A program made the translations under genes and the position numbers. A stretch of DNA of 64,000 bases from Paenibacillus sp. cl123 (lineage in GTDB: Bacteria > Bacillota > Bacilli > Paenibacillales > NBRC-103111), in the NCBI RefSeq assembly GCF_900101595.1, contig NZ_FMYY01000019.1, positions 59,736 through 123,735 on the forward strand. Direction: 5' to 3'. The notes under the pieces were generated by a model that saw nothing but the letters and a program-made list of their open reading frames with translations, did no database searches and was not told where the DNA came from. Below, in pieces: positions 53,081 through 62,729 of the stretch. Each line of letters opens with the position of its first letter. Position 1 is the stretch's first letter.

Positions 53081-56000
53081 CTATATGCCTAGCGCGCCCA
53101 GCAATTTGTAAATCATAGCGGCGGCTTCGCCTCTCGTCGTGGTTTGGCCCGCGCGGAAAGCGCCATCCTCGTACCCATTCAGGATGCCCGCGGCTAAAGC
53201 CTTATCGATCGACGGCTTCGCCCAGGACGGAATGTCCGAAGCGTCCTTCAGGCTCGGTGCGTCGCTCGTCATGCCGGATGTACCGTTTCCGTAGCTCTGC
53301 AAAGCTCTTGCCGTCATCACGGCTGCTTCCGCCCGCGTCACGAGGAGGTCGCCCTTGAAGCTGGTCGCGCCCGATTCCTCGTAGCCTTGAATCAAGCCCG
53401 CTTCCATGGCGGCCGCGATATGCGGCTTCGCCCAGAACGGGATATCCGCTTCATCCGCGAAGCTCGTGCCGCGGGAAGCTGCTTCAAGACCTAAGGCTGA
53501 AGCCAGCATCTTCGCGAATTCGGCCCTCGTAACGGTTGCGTCCGGCCGGAAGCTTCCGTCCGGATATCCGGCTGCGACATTCATCCCGGCGAGGCGACTA
53601 ACGTACTTGGTTGCCCAATGATTCGCCATATCCTTCATCTGTGCCGGTTCGTAGGAGAAGACGGCAAACTTCGTGAAGTGATCGACATTCACCCGGATCG
53701 TTCCTTCTTTATCCGCGGAACCGCCGATGAATATCCATCGCTTCTGGCTTTCATGGTAATAGTACACGGCCGGTTGGGTCCCCGGCTTCAATTGCTTGGC
53801 GTCATAGACGAAGGAAAGCTCCAGCGGCCTGGAAAACCGGTCGCCCGCCGTACTGGACAGTTCGAAAATCCGGCTGACCGCTTGCAGATCGCCATTCGAG
53901 AGTGTCTGATCCGGCTCGACGACCGAGATACGAATCGTCCCTTGCGAAGATACGGCGCCCGCAGGAATGTAGAGCTTTATTCCGCCTTCCAGCTCCAGTT
54001 GCTTGCTTTCGCCTGGGTTCACATCCGTTTTCTGCTCCTTGGCTCCAGAGGCCGGTTCTCCGCTTCCACCGCCCATGCTCCCTCCGCCAGGCCTTTCCTC
54101 GGATTGACTGCCTTCGCCGACAGGCTCCTCGGTTTCGGACGAATCCTCTTCCTTCTTGACCGTCACCTTGCGTACCGCTTCCGCCGCAGCGTTCCCCGCT
54201 TGGTCGGAAACCTGGTAGCGCAGTGTATAGACGCCTGCCGCGCCGGTATTTACTTCACCCAGGACAGCAATCTCGCCTACGGGCCCGATATTATCGGCTG
54301 CCGTTGCCCCTTGCTCGCTATAAGTGCCGCCGAATGGCACGGTCACGTTGGCGGGGCCACTTAACGTGATGACCGGCGCTGTCTTATCGATGCTGATGGT
54401 TAACGTTGCGGTTTCCGTTGTATGCCCGGCTTCATCGTCGGCGTAATAACGGAGCTCGTTTCGTCCCTCAGCGGAAATTGCGATCGGTTCGCTGTACGCA
54501 TGCCAGATGTCTCCCGCATCCAGGCTGTAGAACAGGTTGGCCTGATCCGAGCCTGCGCCTTCCGGACGCAAAGTGACCTGTACATCCGAGACGTACCATC
54601 CGTTGCTGCCGGCTTGGCCGGCCGCCTCCGCTTTCACGGCCAGAGAAGCGCCGCCGTCATTGCTTGCGGGAAGCTGTCCCGATACGTCAAAGCCGGTAAA
54701 GGCATTATAAGTCGCCTGAATGCCATCCGAATAAAGACCTGTCTGAGCGGGTTTGTTTTCGAAAGGATCTTCGGCGTCAAAGATCAGCCGGTTGTTCACC
54801 CATACATAGATTTTCCCTTTCGACCGAACGACCTTATAGAAATTTTGCGCACTGATCTCTTCGCGAAGGGCGAAAGAGAACGGACGATTCAATTCCGAAG
54901 GGACGCTCAGTCGAAGCTGGCTGGTCTTCACTTGATCCTTGAAGTCTGCGATATGATAATCGCCTCTTCCCTTGTCCTGGTACGTAAACGGTACTGCGCT
55001 CCAGCCGTCCTTCCAGCTGTCGAGCCTGAAATCCGCCGATGTCGGATCAGGCAGCGCAAAGTTTTTGCTCACGTATTGGAACGGACCGTGGGTCCACAGT
55101 ATTTTAGCCGCCGAAACCTTCGCTTCACCCCGCAGATCGTAAACATACTCGCGTTGTCCGTCCGCCGCGTAGTTGCTGTGTCCGTAAATCGTATCTCTCG
55201 CTGTAGGAGCGACAGCCATGATCTCCTCCCGGCCATCCACGACCTTGCGAAGCTCGAATTCATTCGTGGCATAATTCGTGCTTGCCGTCACATAATTCCG
55301 GTCGTCGATATACGCGAGAACAACGCCCGCTTTGCCCGCCTCCGGCAAAGCTCCCGTATTCACATTGGCGGAAAATTCATGCTCGAGCATCCGATCGCCC
55401 TTGACCGTGAGCGCTTCCCCGGCTGCAGGAGACTGTAAGCCTCGCTCGGAAACCGACCATGCTTCGTCCCAGCCGCTGATGTACCCGCCGTATTCGCTCC
55501 AACCGGTCGTCACGGTCACGTTATCCATCCGAACGTTCGCTTTGTTGCTGATCAAGCCGATTTTCCCTGGAGACGCTATCGCCTCATGCTCGAATACCGG
55601 CCGATCGTCGTTAAGGGTGTAGTGATCCAGCTCCGCGAACAATCGCGGCCCGTTTTTGTATACCTTGAACGTATGATACGACTCCGCGAAGTCTGCAGCG
55701 CGCGGGTCCTCATGCTTGAACGCAAACGTCGACGGCAAGTCCGCTGCCGAGCTTTCCGAAACACCGTCGATGCGGGAGTAAATCACGAGCTGGCGGTTAT
55801 CGCGGTCGATCAGCAGATTCACATAGTTGTTCTCATCCCGATGCCAGACGACAAGACCGGCCTGACCCTCTTCGCCGAAATTGTTATCGTCGAATCGCAG
55901 ATTCGCCTCCATAAAAAGATTCTCCGCTTCGTATCGGTTCAGCAGCACCCGTTTCGAATCGCCTGGCGCGTTAAAGTACAACGCCTCGTCGTCAATCGTT

Positions 56001-59000
56001 ACCCCCGTTTCCGGGATATCGTAATGCTTCAGACTGGCTTCCGTATCGAACCGGTCCTGGAAATTCGGTGCCCAGGCATCCGGATGGAGGCCCTCGGAAT
56101 CATACGAGGTCGGCCCGTCGGCGACCATCTCCTGATCCCAGAAGAAGAGGCGATCCTTCCCTTGCCCTTCATTGCTGTTCCAAAATGCCTTATACGTGAC
56201 CCAGGTTTCAAATCCGTTCGGCCCCTTAATGACATTCGGCTGAGACGGCCCGACGATATCCGATTCGACCGGATGACCGTTCGTATCGTACAGACCGAAA
56301 TCCAGATGGTAAAAATTCAAGGCAGGGCCGCCGTCTTTGCTGAGTTCCACGGCGATCACGTTCTCCCCGGCTTTCAGCAGATTGGCGGGGATCTCGACCA
56401 TCTTGTACGCTCGCTGCTGACCGTTTAAGGCGAGAAGCTCTACTCCGTTCACGTACAGCTTTCCGTAGCCTTGCAGACGGTAGCGCAGGGCCGTCGTCTC
56501 CGGCACCGTATCCAGATGGAAGGAACGTTTGGCCCACATAGTGGCCGGACCGTTCGGATTCGCCCAAATTTCGGATGCCGCCTTTTTCCCATCGTTATAA
56601 ATGCTTGGAATTTTCGTCCGGTTCTCTTCCGGCCAGCCGAAGCCGCCTTCTCCGGTCACCCAGCCTTCCCTATCAGAGCCAAGGTTGTTCCATCCCTCCT
56701 GGGGCGCTTTAAAGGTGTATTGATACGGCTGACTTCCATGCTCCGCGGTCGGAAGGATCACCCGGTATTTCAGGATGAACTCCTCGATATTGCGGGCGAG
56801 CAGCTTGCCCGGATATTTGGTATCGTTCGTAAATTCATCGTAGCGGCCGGCTTGTGCCACCCCTGTTTCGTAGAGCCCCGTTTCCGGGAACATCTGATTT
56901 CCCACATACAGCATGTAATACTGGCCGTTGTGGTAATACAGCTCCGCTCCCTCGAAATTGAAGAAGTTGAGATTGGCCCAGTGGCCCATCTGTGTCGTAA
57001 TCGTCTCGAGCGCCGCGCTGCGGCCCGGATTGCCCATTTCGTCGAAGAATGAGGATACCTTCCAAATCCACGCGCCTGCACGCCCCGGCTTTGCCGCCCC
57101 GGTATTCGGGTCTGCTTCGTCCGGATTTACCTTGCGCTGGAAGACCAAATCCCCGTTATGCGCGACGAACAGCTGCGGATCGATTCCCAGGTCAAACTTC
57201 TTATCCCAGAGGCTGTTGCGGAAGTCGGGCAGCCTGTTCATCTTGTTCGGGTCCCCGTAGAGCAGCGTCGTGCCGTTGAAGGTATAGAACATCACGCCGT
57301 TATGATAGAGCAGATCGGATGCTCCTAATTCCTTGTAATCCGCCGGATTCACAACCGGTGGAGCATTGCTCGGATCATTCGAAATCAACATATAAGGACT
57401 TTCCCAATGAATCATGTCCTTCGAACGATACACATATCCTCCTGTCCCCGTGCCCAGCGCATAATAGTAGCCGTTGTACTTCTCGATCGTTCCGTCGTAA
57501 AGGGTTGCCTTCTTCCCTTGCTCCGGACCCGAATCGACTCGGAACATATTATCGATGGGCTCGAGAGCGGATGTAACGACAGTGACTTCGCTGCTCGCCG
57601 TCAAGCCTCCGTCCTCGGTCTTGGCTGTAATGGTCGCGCTGCCAGATCCCATCGCCGTCACCCTGCCGCTTGCATCAACCGTTGCCACGGACGGCTCGGA
57701 GGACGACCAGATGATCCGCTGGTTGGTTGCGTTCCTAGGCAAAACCGCCGTAGACAACAGATGCGTCCTGCCCACCGCCAGCGTGACTTTGAGATGATTC
57801 AAAGAAATCTCACTGACCGGTATGCCCTTGACTGTAACAACGGCAGATGCCGTCCGGCCTCCGTCCTCTGTCGTAACGGTGATCATTGCTGTTCCCGGCT
57901 GAAGCGCCGTAACCACACCCGAGTCGTTAACTGCCGCCACAGAAGGCTTGTCGGAAGTCCAGCTTACCTTCTGATTGGACGCATTCGCCGGGGTAAATGT
58001 GGGTGTTAGCGTTTGCGTCGTTCCTACCACCAGCTCCAATTCTGCAGGCATAAGGCTTACCTCCTCAACCTGAATTTGCTCGACGGTCACGATACTTGCT
58101 GCCGTATATTCCCCGTCGACCGTCTTCACAGTGATTATCGCCGTTCCTACCGCTCTTCCTTGCACCATTGCCTTCAGGCCCCCGCTCGGCATAACCGTCA
58201 CGACGGATTCATCGCTGGAGGTCCAGCTGACATGCTGATTCGTCGCATGCTTCGGGAGAACGGTTGCAACAAGCTCCTGCGAAAGTCCTTTCCCAACTGT
58301 GACCGCATTGCGATCCAGCATGACGCTTTGCGCCTTGACCGCGCCTACGATGGGTTCGACAGCAGCCTTGTATAACCGGACATCATCGATGATTCCTTTG
58401 AAATAGGCTCCTGTTGCGCCTCCCTCGAAAGCGTCAACGGCGAATCTTGCTCCGAGCGCTCCCTCGTTGGCTGCTGCGGAAACTTTGTCAAAAGGCGTTC
58501 CCGTCTCTTTGGCCAATTGTCCGTCAAGGAACAGCTTGAAAGCGCTGTTGCCGAAAGAAACGGCGACATGATGCCATACGTCCGCGCCAGTCAGTTCTGT
58601 GGAAAGAATGACCCGCTTGACCTCAGGCTTGTTATTCACAACAGCCGCTTCGAGCTTCCCTCCGTTAATTTGGATCGCAAGCCCGGCCCCATTGCCTCCG
58701 CGCTCAAACAATACCTGTCTCGTGTTCAGATCTTGCGGCTTAAACCACATAGCGGCGGTGAATTCAGAAAATTCATCCCTCAAGAAGGTCACATTCGTCG
58801 TATTAAGTTGAACGATGCTCGTCGATCCGTTAAAAGAGAAAGCGCCTCCCTCTACCCCTCCATCAGGCAGCCATTCCCCGATAGCGCTGAAGGAATGATG
58901 ACCATTGCCGGAAGAGTCCTCTGCCACATACTTGCCGCCTTGGCTGAAGGGGCCATCCAGCTTGTACCAAGCCTCTAAGGGCGCCAGATCGTCCAAGGGC

Positions 59001-60022
59001 ATAGAAATTCGCGTCGGAAGAACGATTATCTCGCTTTCAGACGTGTAATTTCCATCCTCCGTTGTCACCGTAACAGTCGCCTTGCCCGCTTTTTTTCCTT
59101 CGACAACCGCTTGCGCCGGACCGTAAACGGCAACCGTCACGACGGATTCATCGCTGGAGGCCCAGGTGATCTTGCGATTCGTCGCAATCGTCGGCTGGAG
59201 AGAAGCGGTAAGATACACCGATTCGCCGACCGTCGTAGTCAACCGCCCCTTGTTCAAGCTTACCCCGGCCACCTCAATCGAAGGAGTAACCGCTTTATCG
59301 TACAATCGCACATTATCGATCATCCCGTTAAACCAGGCCCCGGTCTTGTCATCTCCACCGAAGGCATAGACGGCGAATTTTGCCCCGATAGCCGCTTCGT
59401 TAAGCGCGCTATTCACCTTTTTATACGAGGTAGCCGTCGTGTCAGCGACCTTGCCGTCCAGGTACAGCGTGAACGCTCCGTTGTCGAAAGTAACCATCAC
59501 ATGATGCCAGGAAGTTGTATCCGTAAAATCCACGGACAAGGTTTTTCGGTCACCGCCGCTCACAACCGCAGCTTCCAGCTTGTTCGCGTTCAATTGGATC
59601 GCCATACCGGACGCATTGCCTCCACGTTCGTACAGCACCTGCAGCTTTTGCGTATCGTTTGCTTTAAACCATAAAGAAGCCGAATGCTCCGTAAAAGCTT
59701 CTTTCAGATACGAGCCCGCCGGATCGGACCCTACATTCAGCTGAATCAGATCGCTGACCCCGTTAAACGCTAGGGCTCCTCCGTACACACCGCCATCTGC
59801 GACCCACGTGCCGGTCGAACTGACGGAATGATGACCATTGCCGGAGGAATCCTCAGCCACACTTTTGCCGTTTTTTTCGTAGGGAGCATCCAGCTTGTAC
59901 CATGCCATCAATCCCGGTTCCTCGCTTTTTTCCAAAGCATAAGCTTGCCCCCCTGGCATAGTGCCGCCTACGAGCGCTATGACGAGTATGAATGCGAATA
60001 ACCTTTTAAAACTGTTGCTCAA
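53081..60022 (-). CDS. Giant SLH-anchored LamG/Ig-like/GH43-like surface protein
   Basis: 2,313 residues. A TTG at 60022 is preferred (MSNSFKRLFAFILVIALVGG signal peptide, GAGAGG just upstream); an earlier TTG at 60040 overlaps the ribosome site. Order (approximate): LamG-like 40-245, Big_2-like 250-335, LamG-like 345-555, three more Big_2-like modules 560-825, then a five-bladed-propeller region like GH43 beta-xylosidase/arabinanase beginning MFRVDSGPEQGKKATLYDGT. That propeller is interrupted by a jelly-roll domain (about 1120-1220) and resumes at GPSQPNVIKGPNGFETWVTY. Two or more DUF1349/LamG-like modules (1330-1780), a chitobiase-type and a DUF5011-like Ig domain (1795-1960), a ZU5-like segment (GGIKLYIPAGAVSSQGTIRI) and three SLH repeats (from about 2130) complete it. 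Likely binds and trims plant or microbial polysaccharide at the cell surface. Catalytic acids were not assigned. Confidence 0.87.
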   Translation of the reverse strand: MSNSFKRLFAFILVIALVGGTMPGGQAYALEKSEEPGLMAWYKLDAPYEKNGKSVAEDSSGNGHHSVSSTGTWVADGGVYGGALAFNGVSDLIQLNVGSDPAGSYLKEAFTEHSASLWFKANDTQKLQVLYERGGNASGMAIQLNANKLEAAVVSGGDRKTLSVDFTDTTSWHHVMVTFDNGAFTLYLDGKVADTTATSYKKVNSALNEAAIGAKFAVYAFGGDDKTGAWFNGMIDNVRLYDKAVTPSIEVAGVSLNKGRLTTTVGESVYLTASLQPTIATNRKITWASSDESVVTVAVYGPAQAVVEGKKAGKATVTVTTEDGNYTSESEIIVLPTRISMPLDDLAPLEAWYKLDGPFSQGGKYVAEDSSGNGHHSFSAIGEWLPDGGVEGGAFSFNGSTSIVQLNTTNVTFLRDEFSEFTAAMWFKPQDLNTRQVLFERGGNGAGLAIQINGGKLEAAVVNNKPEVKRVILSTELTGADVWHHVAVSFGNSAFKLFLDGQLAKETGTPFDKVSAAANEGALGARFAVDAFEGGATGAYFKGIIDDVRLYKAAVEPIVGAVKAQSVMLDRNAVTVGKGLSQELVATVLPKHATNQHVSWTSSDESVVTVMPSGGLKAMVQGRAVGTAIITVKTVDGEYTAASIVTVEQIQVEEVSLMPAELELVVGTTQTLTPTFTPANASNQKVSWTSDKPSVAAVNDSGVVTALQPGTAMITVTTEDGGRTASAVVTVKGIPVSEISLNHLKVTLAVGRTHLLSTAVLPRNATNQRIIWSSSEPSVATVDASGRVTAMGSGSATITAKTEDGGLTASSEVTVVTSALEPIDNMFRVDSGPEQGKKATLYDGTIEKYNGYYYALGTGTGGYVYRSKDMIHWESPYMLISNDPSNAPPVVNPADYKELGASDLLYHNGVMFYTFNGTTLLYGDPNKMNRLPDFRNSLWDKKFDLGIDPQLFVAHNGDLVFQRKVNPDEADPNTGAAKPGRAGAWIWKVSSFFDEMGNPGRSAALETITTQMGHWANLNFFNFEGAELYYHNGQYYMLYVGNQMFPETGLYETGVAQAGRYDEFTNDTKYPGKLLARNIEEFILKYRVILPTAEHGSQPYQYTFKAPQEGWNNLGSDREGWVTGEGGFGWPEENRTKIPSIYNDGKKAASEIWANPNGPATMWAKRSFHLDTVPETTALRYRLQGYGKLYVNGVELLALNGQQRAYKMVEIPANLLKAGENVIAVELSKDGGPALNFYHLDFGLYDTNGHPVESDIVGPSQPNVIKGPNGFETWVTYKAFWNSNEGQGKDRLFFWDQEMVADGPTSYDSEGLHPDAWAPNFQDRFDTEASLKHYDIPETGVTIDDEALYFNAPGDSKRVLLNRYEAENLFMEANLRFDDNNFGEEGQAGLVVWHRDENNYVNLLIDRDNRQLVIYSRIDGVSESSAADLPSTFAFKHEDPRAADFAESYHTFKVYKNGPRLFAELDHYTLNDDRPVFEHEAIASPGKIGLISNKANVRMDNVTVTTGWSEYGGYISGWDEAWSVSERGLQSPAAGEALTVKGDRMLEHEFSANVNTGALPEAGKAGVVLAYIDDRNYVTASTNYATNEFELRKVVDGREEIMAVAPTARDTIYGHSNYAADGQREYVYDLRGEAKVSAAKILWTHGPFQYVSKNFALPDPTSADFRLDSWKDGWSAVPFTYQDKGRGDYHIADFKDQVKTSQLRLSVPSELNRPFSFALREEISAQNFYKVVRSKGKIYVWVNNRLIFDAEDPFENKPAQTGLYSDGIQATYNAFTGFDVSGQLPASNDGGASLAVKAEAAGQAGSNGWYVSDVQVTLRPEGAGSDQANLFYSLDAGDIWHAYSEPIAISAEGRNELRYYADDEAGHTTETATLTISIDKTAPVITLSGPANVTVPFGGTYSEQGATAADNIGPVGEIAVLGEVNTGAAGVYTLRYQVSDQAGNAAAEAVRKVTVKKEEDSSETEEPVGEGSQSEERPGGGSMGGGSGEPASGAKEQKTDVNPGESKQLELEGGIKLYIPAGAVSSQGTIRISVVEPDQTLSNGDLQAVSRIFELSSTAGDRFSRPLELSFVYDAKQLKPGTQPAVYYYHESQKRWIFIGGSADKEGTIRVNVDHFTKFAVFSYEPAQMKDMANHWATKYVSRLAGMNVAAGYPDGSFRPDATVTRAEFAKMLASALGLEAASRGTSFADEADIPFWAKPHIAAAMEAGLIQGYEESGATSFKGDLLVTRAEAAVMTARALQSYGNGTSGMTSDAPSLKDASDIPSWAKPSIDKALAAGILNGYEDGAFRAGQTTTRGEAAAMIYKLLGALGI

Positions 60023-60057
60023 TTTGCCTCTCCCCCTCAACTATTCACTTTTTAAAA

Positions 60058-60069
60058 GAAAGCGCTTTC
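60058..60069 (-). promoter_or_regulatory. cre-like palindrome in the promoter/leader of the giant SLH gene
   Basis: GAAAGCGCTTTC is a 12-bp perfect palindrome matching the core of CcpA catabolite-responsive elements (TGNAARCGNWWWCA) with two edge mismatches. It lies between a TATAAT box at 60085-60090 (minus strand) and the ribosome site, where CcpA binding would block transcription in the presence of preferred sugars. Confidence 0.55.
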
Positions 60070-60092
60070 CAATAAGACTTTTTTATTATAAT

Positions 60093-60308
60093 TTATGACC
60101 TCTCCTGACGGGCTCCAATAATATGACATTCCGCTCTACATTTTTGACTTTTTCTCATCCTTAGCTGATGCGGGGTGACCCACCAAAGATTTTGGAATGG
60201 ATCAACAAAACCATCAATTCTGTCTGTTAACTTTCCTGCGTCCCCTGAATCGCAATTTCTATCTGTAGAGGTATCCGCAAAATAAAAGGCGTTGTTTCTT
60301 AAATGCAT
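60093..60308 (-). pseudogene. Possible remnant of a VOC/glyoxalase-fold (PhnB-like) protein
   Basis: The minus-strand frame contains GKLTDRIDGFVDPFQNLWWV THQ-like sequence (reads VTPHQLRMRKS). 'DPFGN.WW..TH' is the signature C-terminal segment of PhnB-like VOC proteins. About 70 codons remain, with no convincing ribosome site, so it looks like a decayed fragment. Confidence 0.35.
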
Positions 60309-60442
60309 GGATCATGCACTTGCTGAGCAAGTCCGGGGTATCGCTTCTTTGCAAAATCTTTTGGAGGTGATACGCTCAAAATGATTGAATAGGATATAAT
60401 TATGAAAACGGTCCATCAAACTTTGGAGAAGGAGGAGAGGTC

Positions 60443-61321
60443 ATGATTGAAATTACGGCGGAATGGGTGCGGCAATTTGTTCATAGCCAATTCCCCCAAT
60501 GGAGAGACTTGGAAGTCGCTCCTGTAGAGAAGAGCGGACATGATAACCGCACTTATCGGCTTGGAAACGAACTTACCGTTCGTCTGCCCAGTCATGAACG
60601 CTATGCGTCGGCTATTAAAAAAGAATCGATATGGCTCCCTGTGTTCCAGCCGCTGTTATCTTGGCCCATTCCAATTCCCGTCGCGCTAGGCGCACCTACG
60701 GAGGAATATCCTCTTCCATGGTCCGTCAACCGGTGGATTGAAGGCGATACGGTCACGCATGCCAATATCCTTGATTCTCATAGATTTGCCGAAGACCTCG
60801 CCGGGTTCCTGAACGAATTACAAGCAATTGATGCGAATGGCGGCATACCGGCAGGTGAACAAAATTTTCATCGTGGAGGGAATTTGGCGGTGTACGATCC
60901 GGAAACAAGAGCCGTTATTGAAAGACTGCCCTCCTCCTACGACCAAAAGCTCCTGACCGAAATATGGGAGCTTGCTCTGGCGACAAGCTACCACGATGCT
61001 CCGGTATGGTTGCATGGCGATGTTGCAGTCGGCAATTTGCTTGTCAAGGACGGCCGATTGTGTGGCGTTATCGATTTCGGTACGATGGGCGTTGGTGATC
61101 CGTCGAGCGATCTTGTGATGGCGTGGAACTTTTTCGATGACGCAAGCCGTCAACTATTTTTGAACCTCATGAGTGCGGACCAGGACACGGTCAATCGCGC
61201 GCGTGGTTGGGCCTTGTGGAAAGCGCTTATCACTTATGCTTGGAATGAACCAGCCTCGGAAGCCTCTAACTGGGGGAAACATGTGATCGATGTCATTATG
61301 CGAGAGTATAACTCGCTATAA
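60443..61321 (+). CDS. Aminoglycoside phosphotransferase (APH)-family kinase
   Basis: 292 residues of the APH/choline-kinase fold. N-lobe: SGHDNRTYRLGNELTVRLPS, with the ATP-site Arg in place of the usual Lys. Catalytic Brenner loop: VWLHGDVAVGNLLV (HGDxxxxN). Metal-binding: GVIDFGTMGVGDPSSDL. GGAGAAGGAGGAG precedes the ATG. Members of this branch are often called macrolide or aminoglycoside phosphotransferases, but most act on unknown small metabolites. Resistance should not be assumed. The gene stands alone. Confidence 0.85.
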   Translation: MIEITAEWVRQFVHSQFPQWRDLEVAPVEKSGHDNRTYRLGNELTVRLPSHERYASAIKKESIWLPVFQPLLSWPIPIPVALGAPTEEYPLPWSVNRWIEGDTVTHANILDSHRFAEDLAGFLNELQAIDANGGIPAGEQNFHRGGNLAVYDPETRAVIERLPSSYDQKLLTEIWELALATSYHDAPVWLHGDVAVGNLLVKDGRLCGVIDFGTMGVGDPSSDLVMAWNFFDDASRQLFLNLMSADQDTVNRARGWALWKALITYAWNEPASEASNWGKHVIDVIMREYNSL

Positions 61322-61390
61322 GCTAAGCCGTGTGAGAGCCAGAGCCCTGAGCTGAAGTTTGAGCAGCTTTTGATTGCATAATTTCCAAAC

Positions 61391-61419
61391 AACAAAAAAA
61401 CCTTGATATCTCAAGGTTT
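61391..61419 (-). terminator. Rho-independent terminator of the four-tRNA cluster
   Basis: Minus strand AACCTTGA-GATA-TCAAGGTT followed by a run of Ts, 17 bases beyond tRNA-Gly(UCC). Confidence 0.85.
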
Positions 61420-61435
61420 GTCATTAATTAAGTTA

Positions 61436-61509
61436 TGGAGCGGGTGATGGGAATCGAACCCACGCTATTAGCTTGGAAGGCTAAAGTTCTACCATTGAAC
61501 TACACCCGC
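61436..61509 (-). tRNA. tRNA-Gly (anticodon UCC)
   Basis: 74 bases with encoded CCA. Acceptor GCGGGTG/CACCCGC; anticodon loop CTTCCAA; T-loop GGTTCGATTCC. Confidence 0.95.
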
Positions 61510-61515
61510 ATATGA

Positions 61516-61592
61516 TGGTCGGGACGACACGATTTGAACATGCGACCCCCTGGTCCCAAACCAGGTGCTCTACCAAGCTGAGCTACGTCCCG
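61516..61592 (-). tRNA. tRNA-Pro (anticodon UGG)
   Basis: 77 bases with encoded CCA. Acceptor CGGGACG/CGTCCCG; anticodon loop TTTGGGA. About 130 bases without features separate it from the tRNA-Arg gene. Confidence 0.95.
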
Positions 61593-61724
61593 ACGATATT
61601 TAATTGCTGCCCTGAGATGCGGCCTACGGCCGACTGCGAAGTATTCCTTACGAAGCGCAGCTCCGACGAACTCCTTCGTTCGAATCCAATTCTCAGTTCA
61701 CTTTGTAATTCAATGATGCTTAAA

Positions 61725-61801
61725 TGGCGTGCCCTGAGAGATTCGAACTCCCGACCTTTTGATTCGTAGTCAAACGCTCTATCCAGCTGAGCTAAGGGCA
61801 C
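61725..61801 (-). tRNA. tRNA-Arg (anticodon ACG)
   Basis: 77 bases with encoded CCA. Acceptor GTGCCCT/AGGGCAC; anticodon loop CTACGAA. The A34 is expected to be deaminated to inosine. Confidence 0.95.
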
Positions 61802-61810
61802 ATCATATAA

Positions 61811-61885
61811 TGGAGCGGAAGACGGGAATCGAACCCGCGACCCTCGCCTTGGCAAGGCGATGCTCTACCGCTGAGCCACTTCCGC
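61811..61885 (-). tRNA. tRNA-Gly (anticodon GCC)
   Basis: 75 bases with encoded CCA. Acceptor GCGGAAG/CTTCCGC; anticodon loop TTGCCAA. First gene of the four-tRNA cluster. Confidence 0.95.
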
Positions 61886-61987
61886 ATAATATTTCGCTAT
61901 AATCTGCTGCAAAACTTATGCCTATCCATCGAAGTTAAAACTTCTACGAGCAAGTTAATTTGTCAGTTCGTTTTAGCGACAAGTGTT

Positions 61988-62016
61988 ATATTATCATTTC
62001 CCTCGGATAAATGCAA
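61988..62016 (-). promoter_or_regulatory. Promoter of the Gly-Arg-Pro-Gly tRNA cluster
   Basis: Minus strand TTGCAT (62011-62016), a 17-base spacer and TAATAT (61988-61993), about 100 bases upstream of tRNA-Gly(GCC). It lies downstream of the rRNA-tRNA operon terminator, so this cluster is a separate unit. Confidence 0.6.
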
Positions 62017-62525
62017 GCTTTTTTATAAATTATTTTTGTTATCGGCTATACACCGGAACTTTTGATGTCATTCGACTACTACGTTATCTTATAGTCAACC
62101 TAACTTATCCTCCTCTTTCTCATCAGTTCTCTCCTTCAGACTACGAATCATACGGTCCTGGCGTCATTATGGCGCAGTGGCAAGCCTTATTGCATTTCTC
62201 AGCCTTATGGGAGAGTTGATAAGGTATCACGCAGCCTAAAAGAGCCCTCTAACTACTTCCGTCTTCTCCAAGCTCCATATACTTATACTCGCCTGTATAG
62301 TCTTACAGCAAGACCACTTTAAGGGGAGCAGTCGCTTAAGCCAATTTAACGGTAAAACGATTGGAGGAATTTTGATCTAACCCCCGTTCGCTTCCACTTT
62401 CTTCAGCAGCTCACCATGCTCGCTACGAAGCTGCTCATTAGCAACTGGATAATAACCCGTTATCGCTGCCGTTTGCATTCTCGTTAGCAACCCAGCTCAT
62501 CCTAAAATATTCGAAAGTGTCTAAA
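62017..62525. other. Spacer between the two tRNA units
   Basis: About 500 bases with no convincing gene. A minus-strand frame at 62377-62478 reads MQTAAITGYYPVANEQLRSE and HGELLKKVEANGG. It has protein-like composition but no ribosome site; it may be the tail of a lost gene. Nothing else is recognised. Confidence 0.35.
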
Positions 62526-62555
62526 AAGAAAAAACCCTTGGATATCAAGGGTTTT
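62526..62555 (-). terminator. Rho-independent terminator of the rRNA-tRNA operon
   Basis: Minus strand AAAACCCTTG-ATATC-CAAGGGTTTT followed by TTCTTTTT, directly after tRNA-Leu. Confidence 0.88.
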
Positions 62556-62565
62556 CGATGTCTTA

Positions 62566-62645
62566 TGCGCGTAGAGGGACTTGAACCCCCACGGTCTCCC
62601 GCCAGATCCTAAGTCTGGTGCGTCTGCCAATTCCGCCATACGCGC
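62566..62645 (-). tRNA. tRNA-Leu (anticodon UAG)
   Basis: 80 bases before CCA, class II with a variable arm. Acceptor GCGCGTA/TACGCGC; anticodon loop CTTAGGA. CCA is not encoded. Confidence 0.93.
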
Positions 62646-62652
62646 GTGAACG

Positions 62653-62725
62653 TGAGCCATGTAGGACTCGAACCTACGACACCCTGATTAAAAGTCAGGT
62701 GCTCTACCAACTGAGCTAATGGCTC
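62653..62725 (-). tRNA. tRNA-Lys (anticodon UUU)
   Basis: 73 bases. Acceptor GAGCCAT/ATGGCTC; anticodon loop CTTTTAA. CCA is not encoded. Confidence 0.95.
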
Positions 62726-62729
62726 GCAA

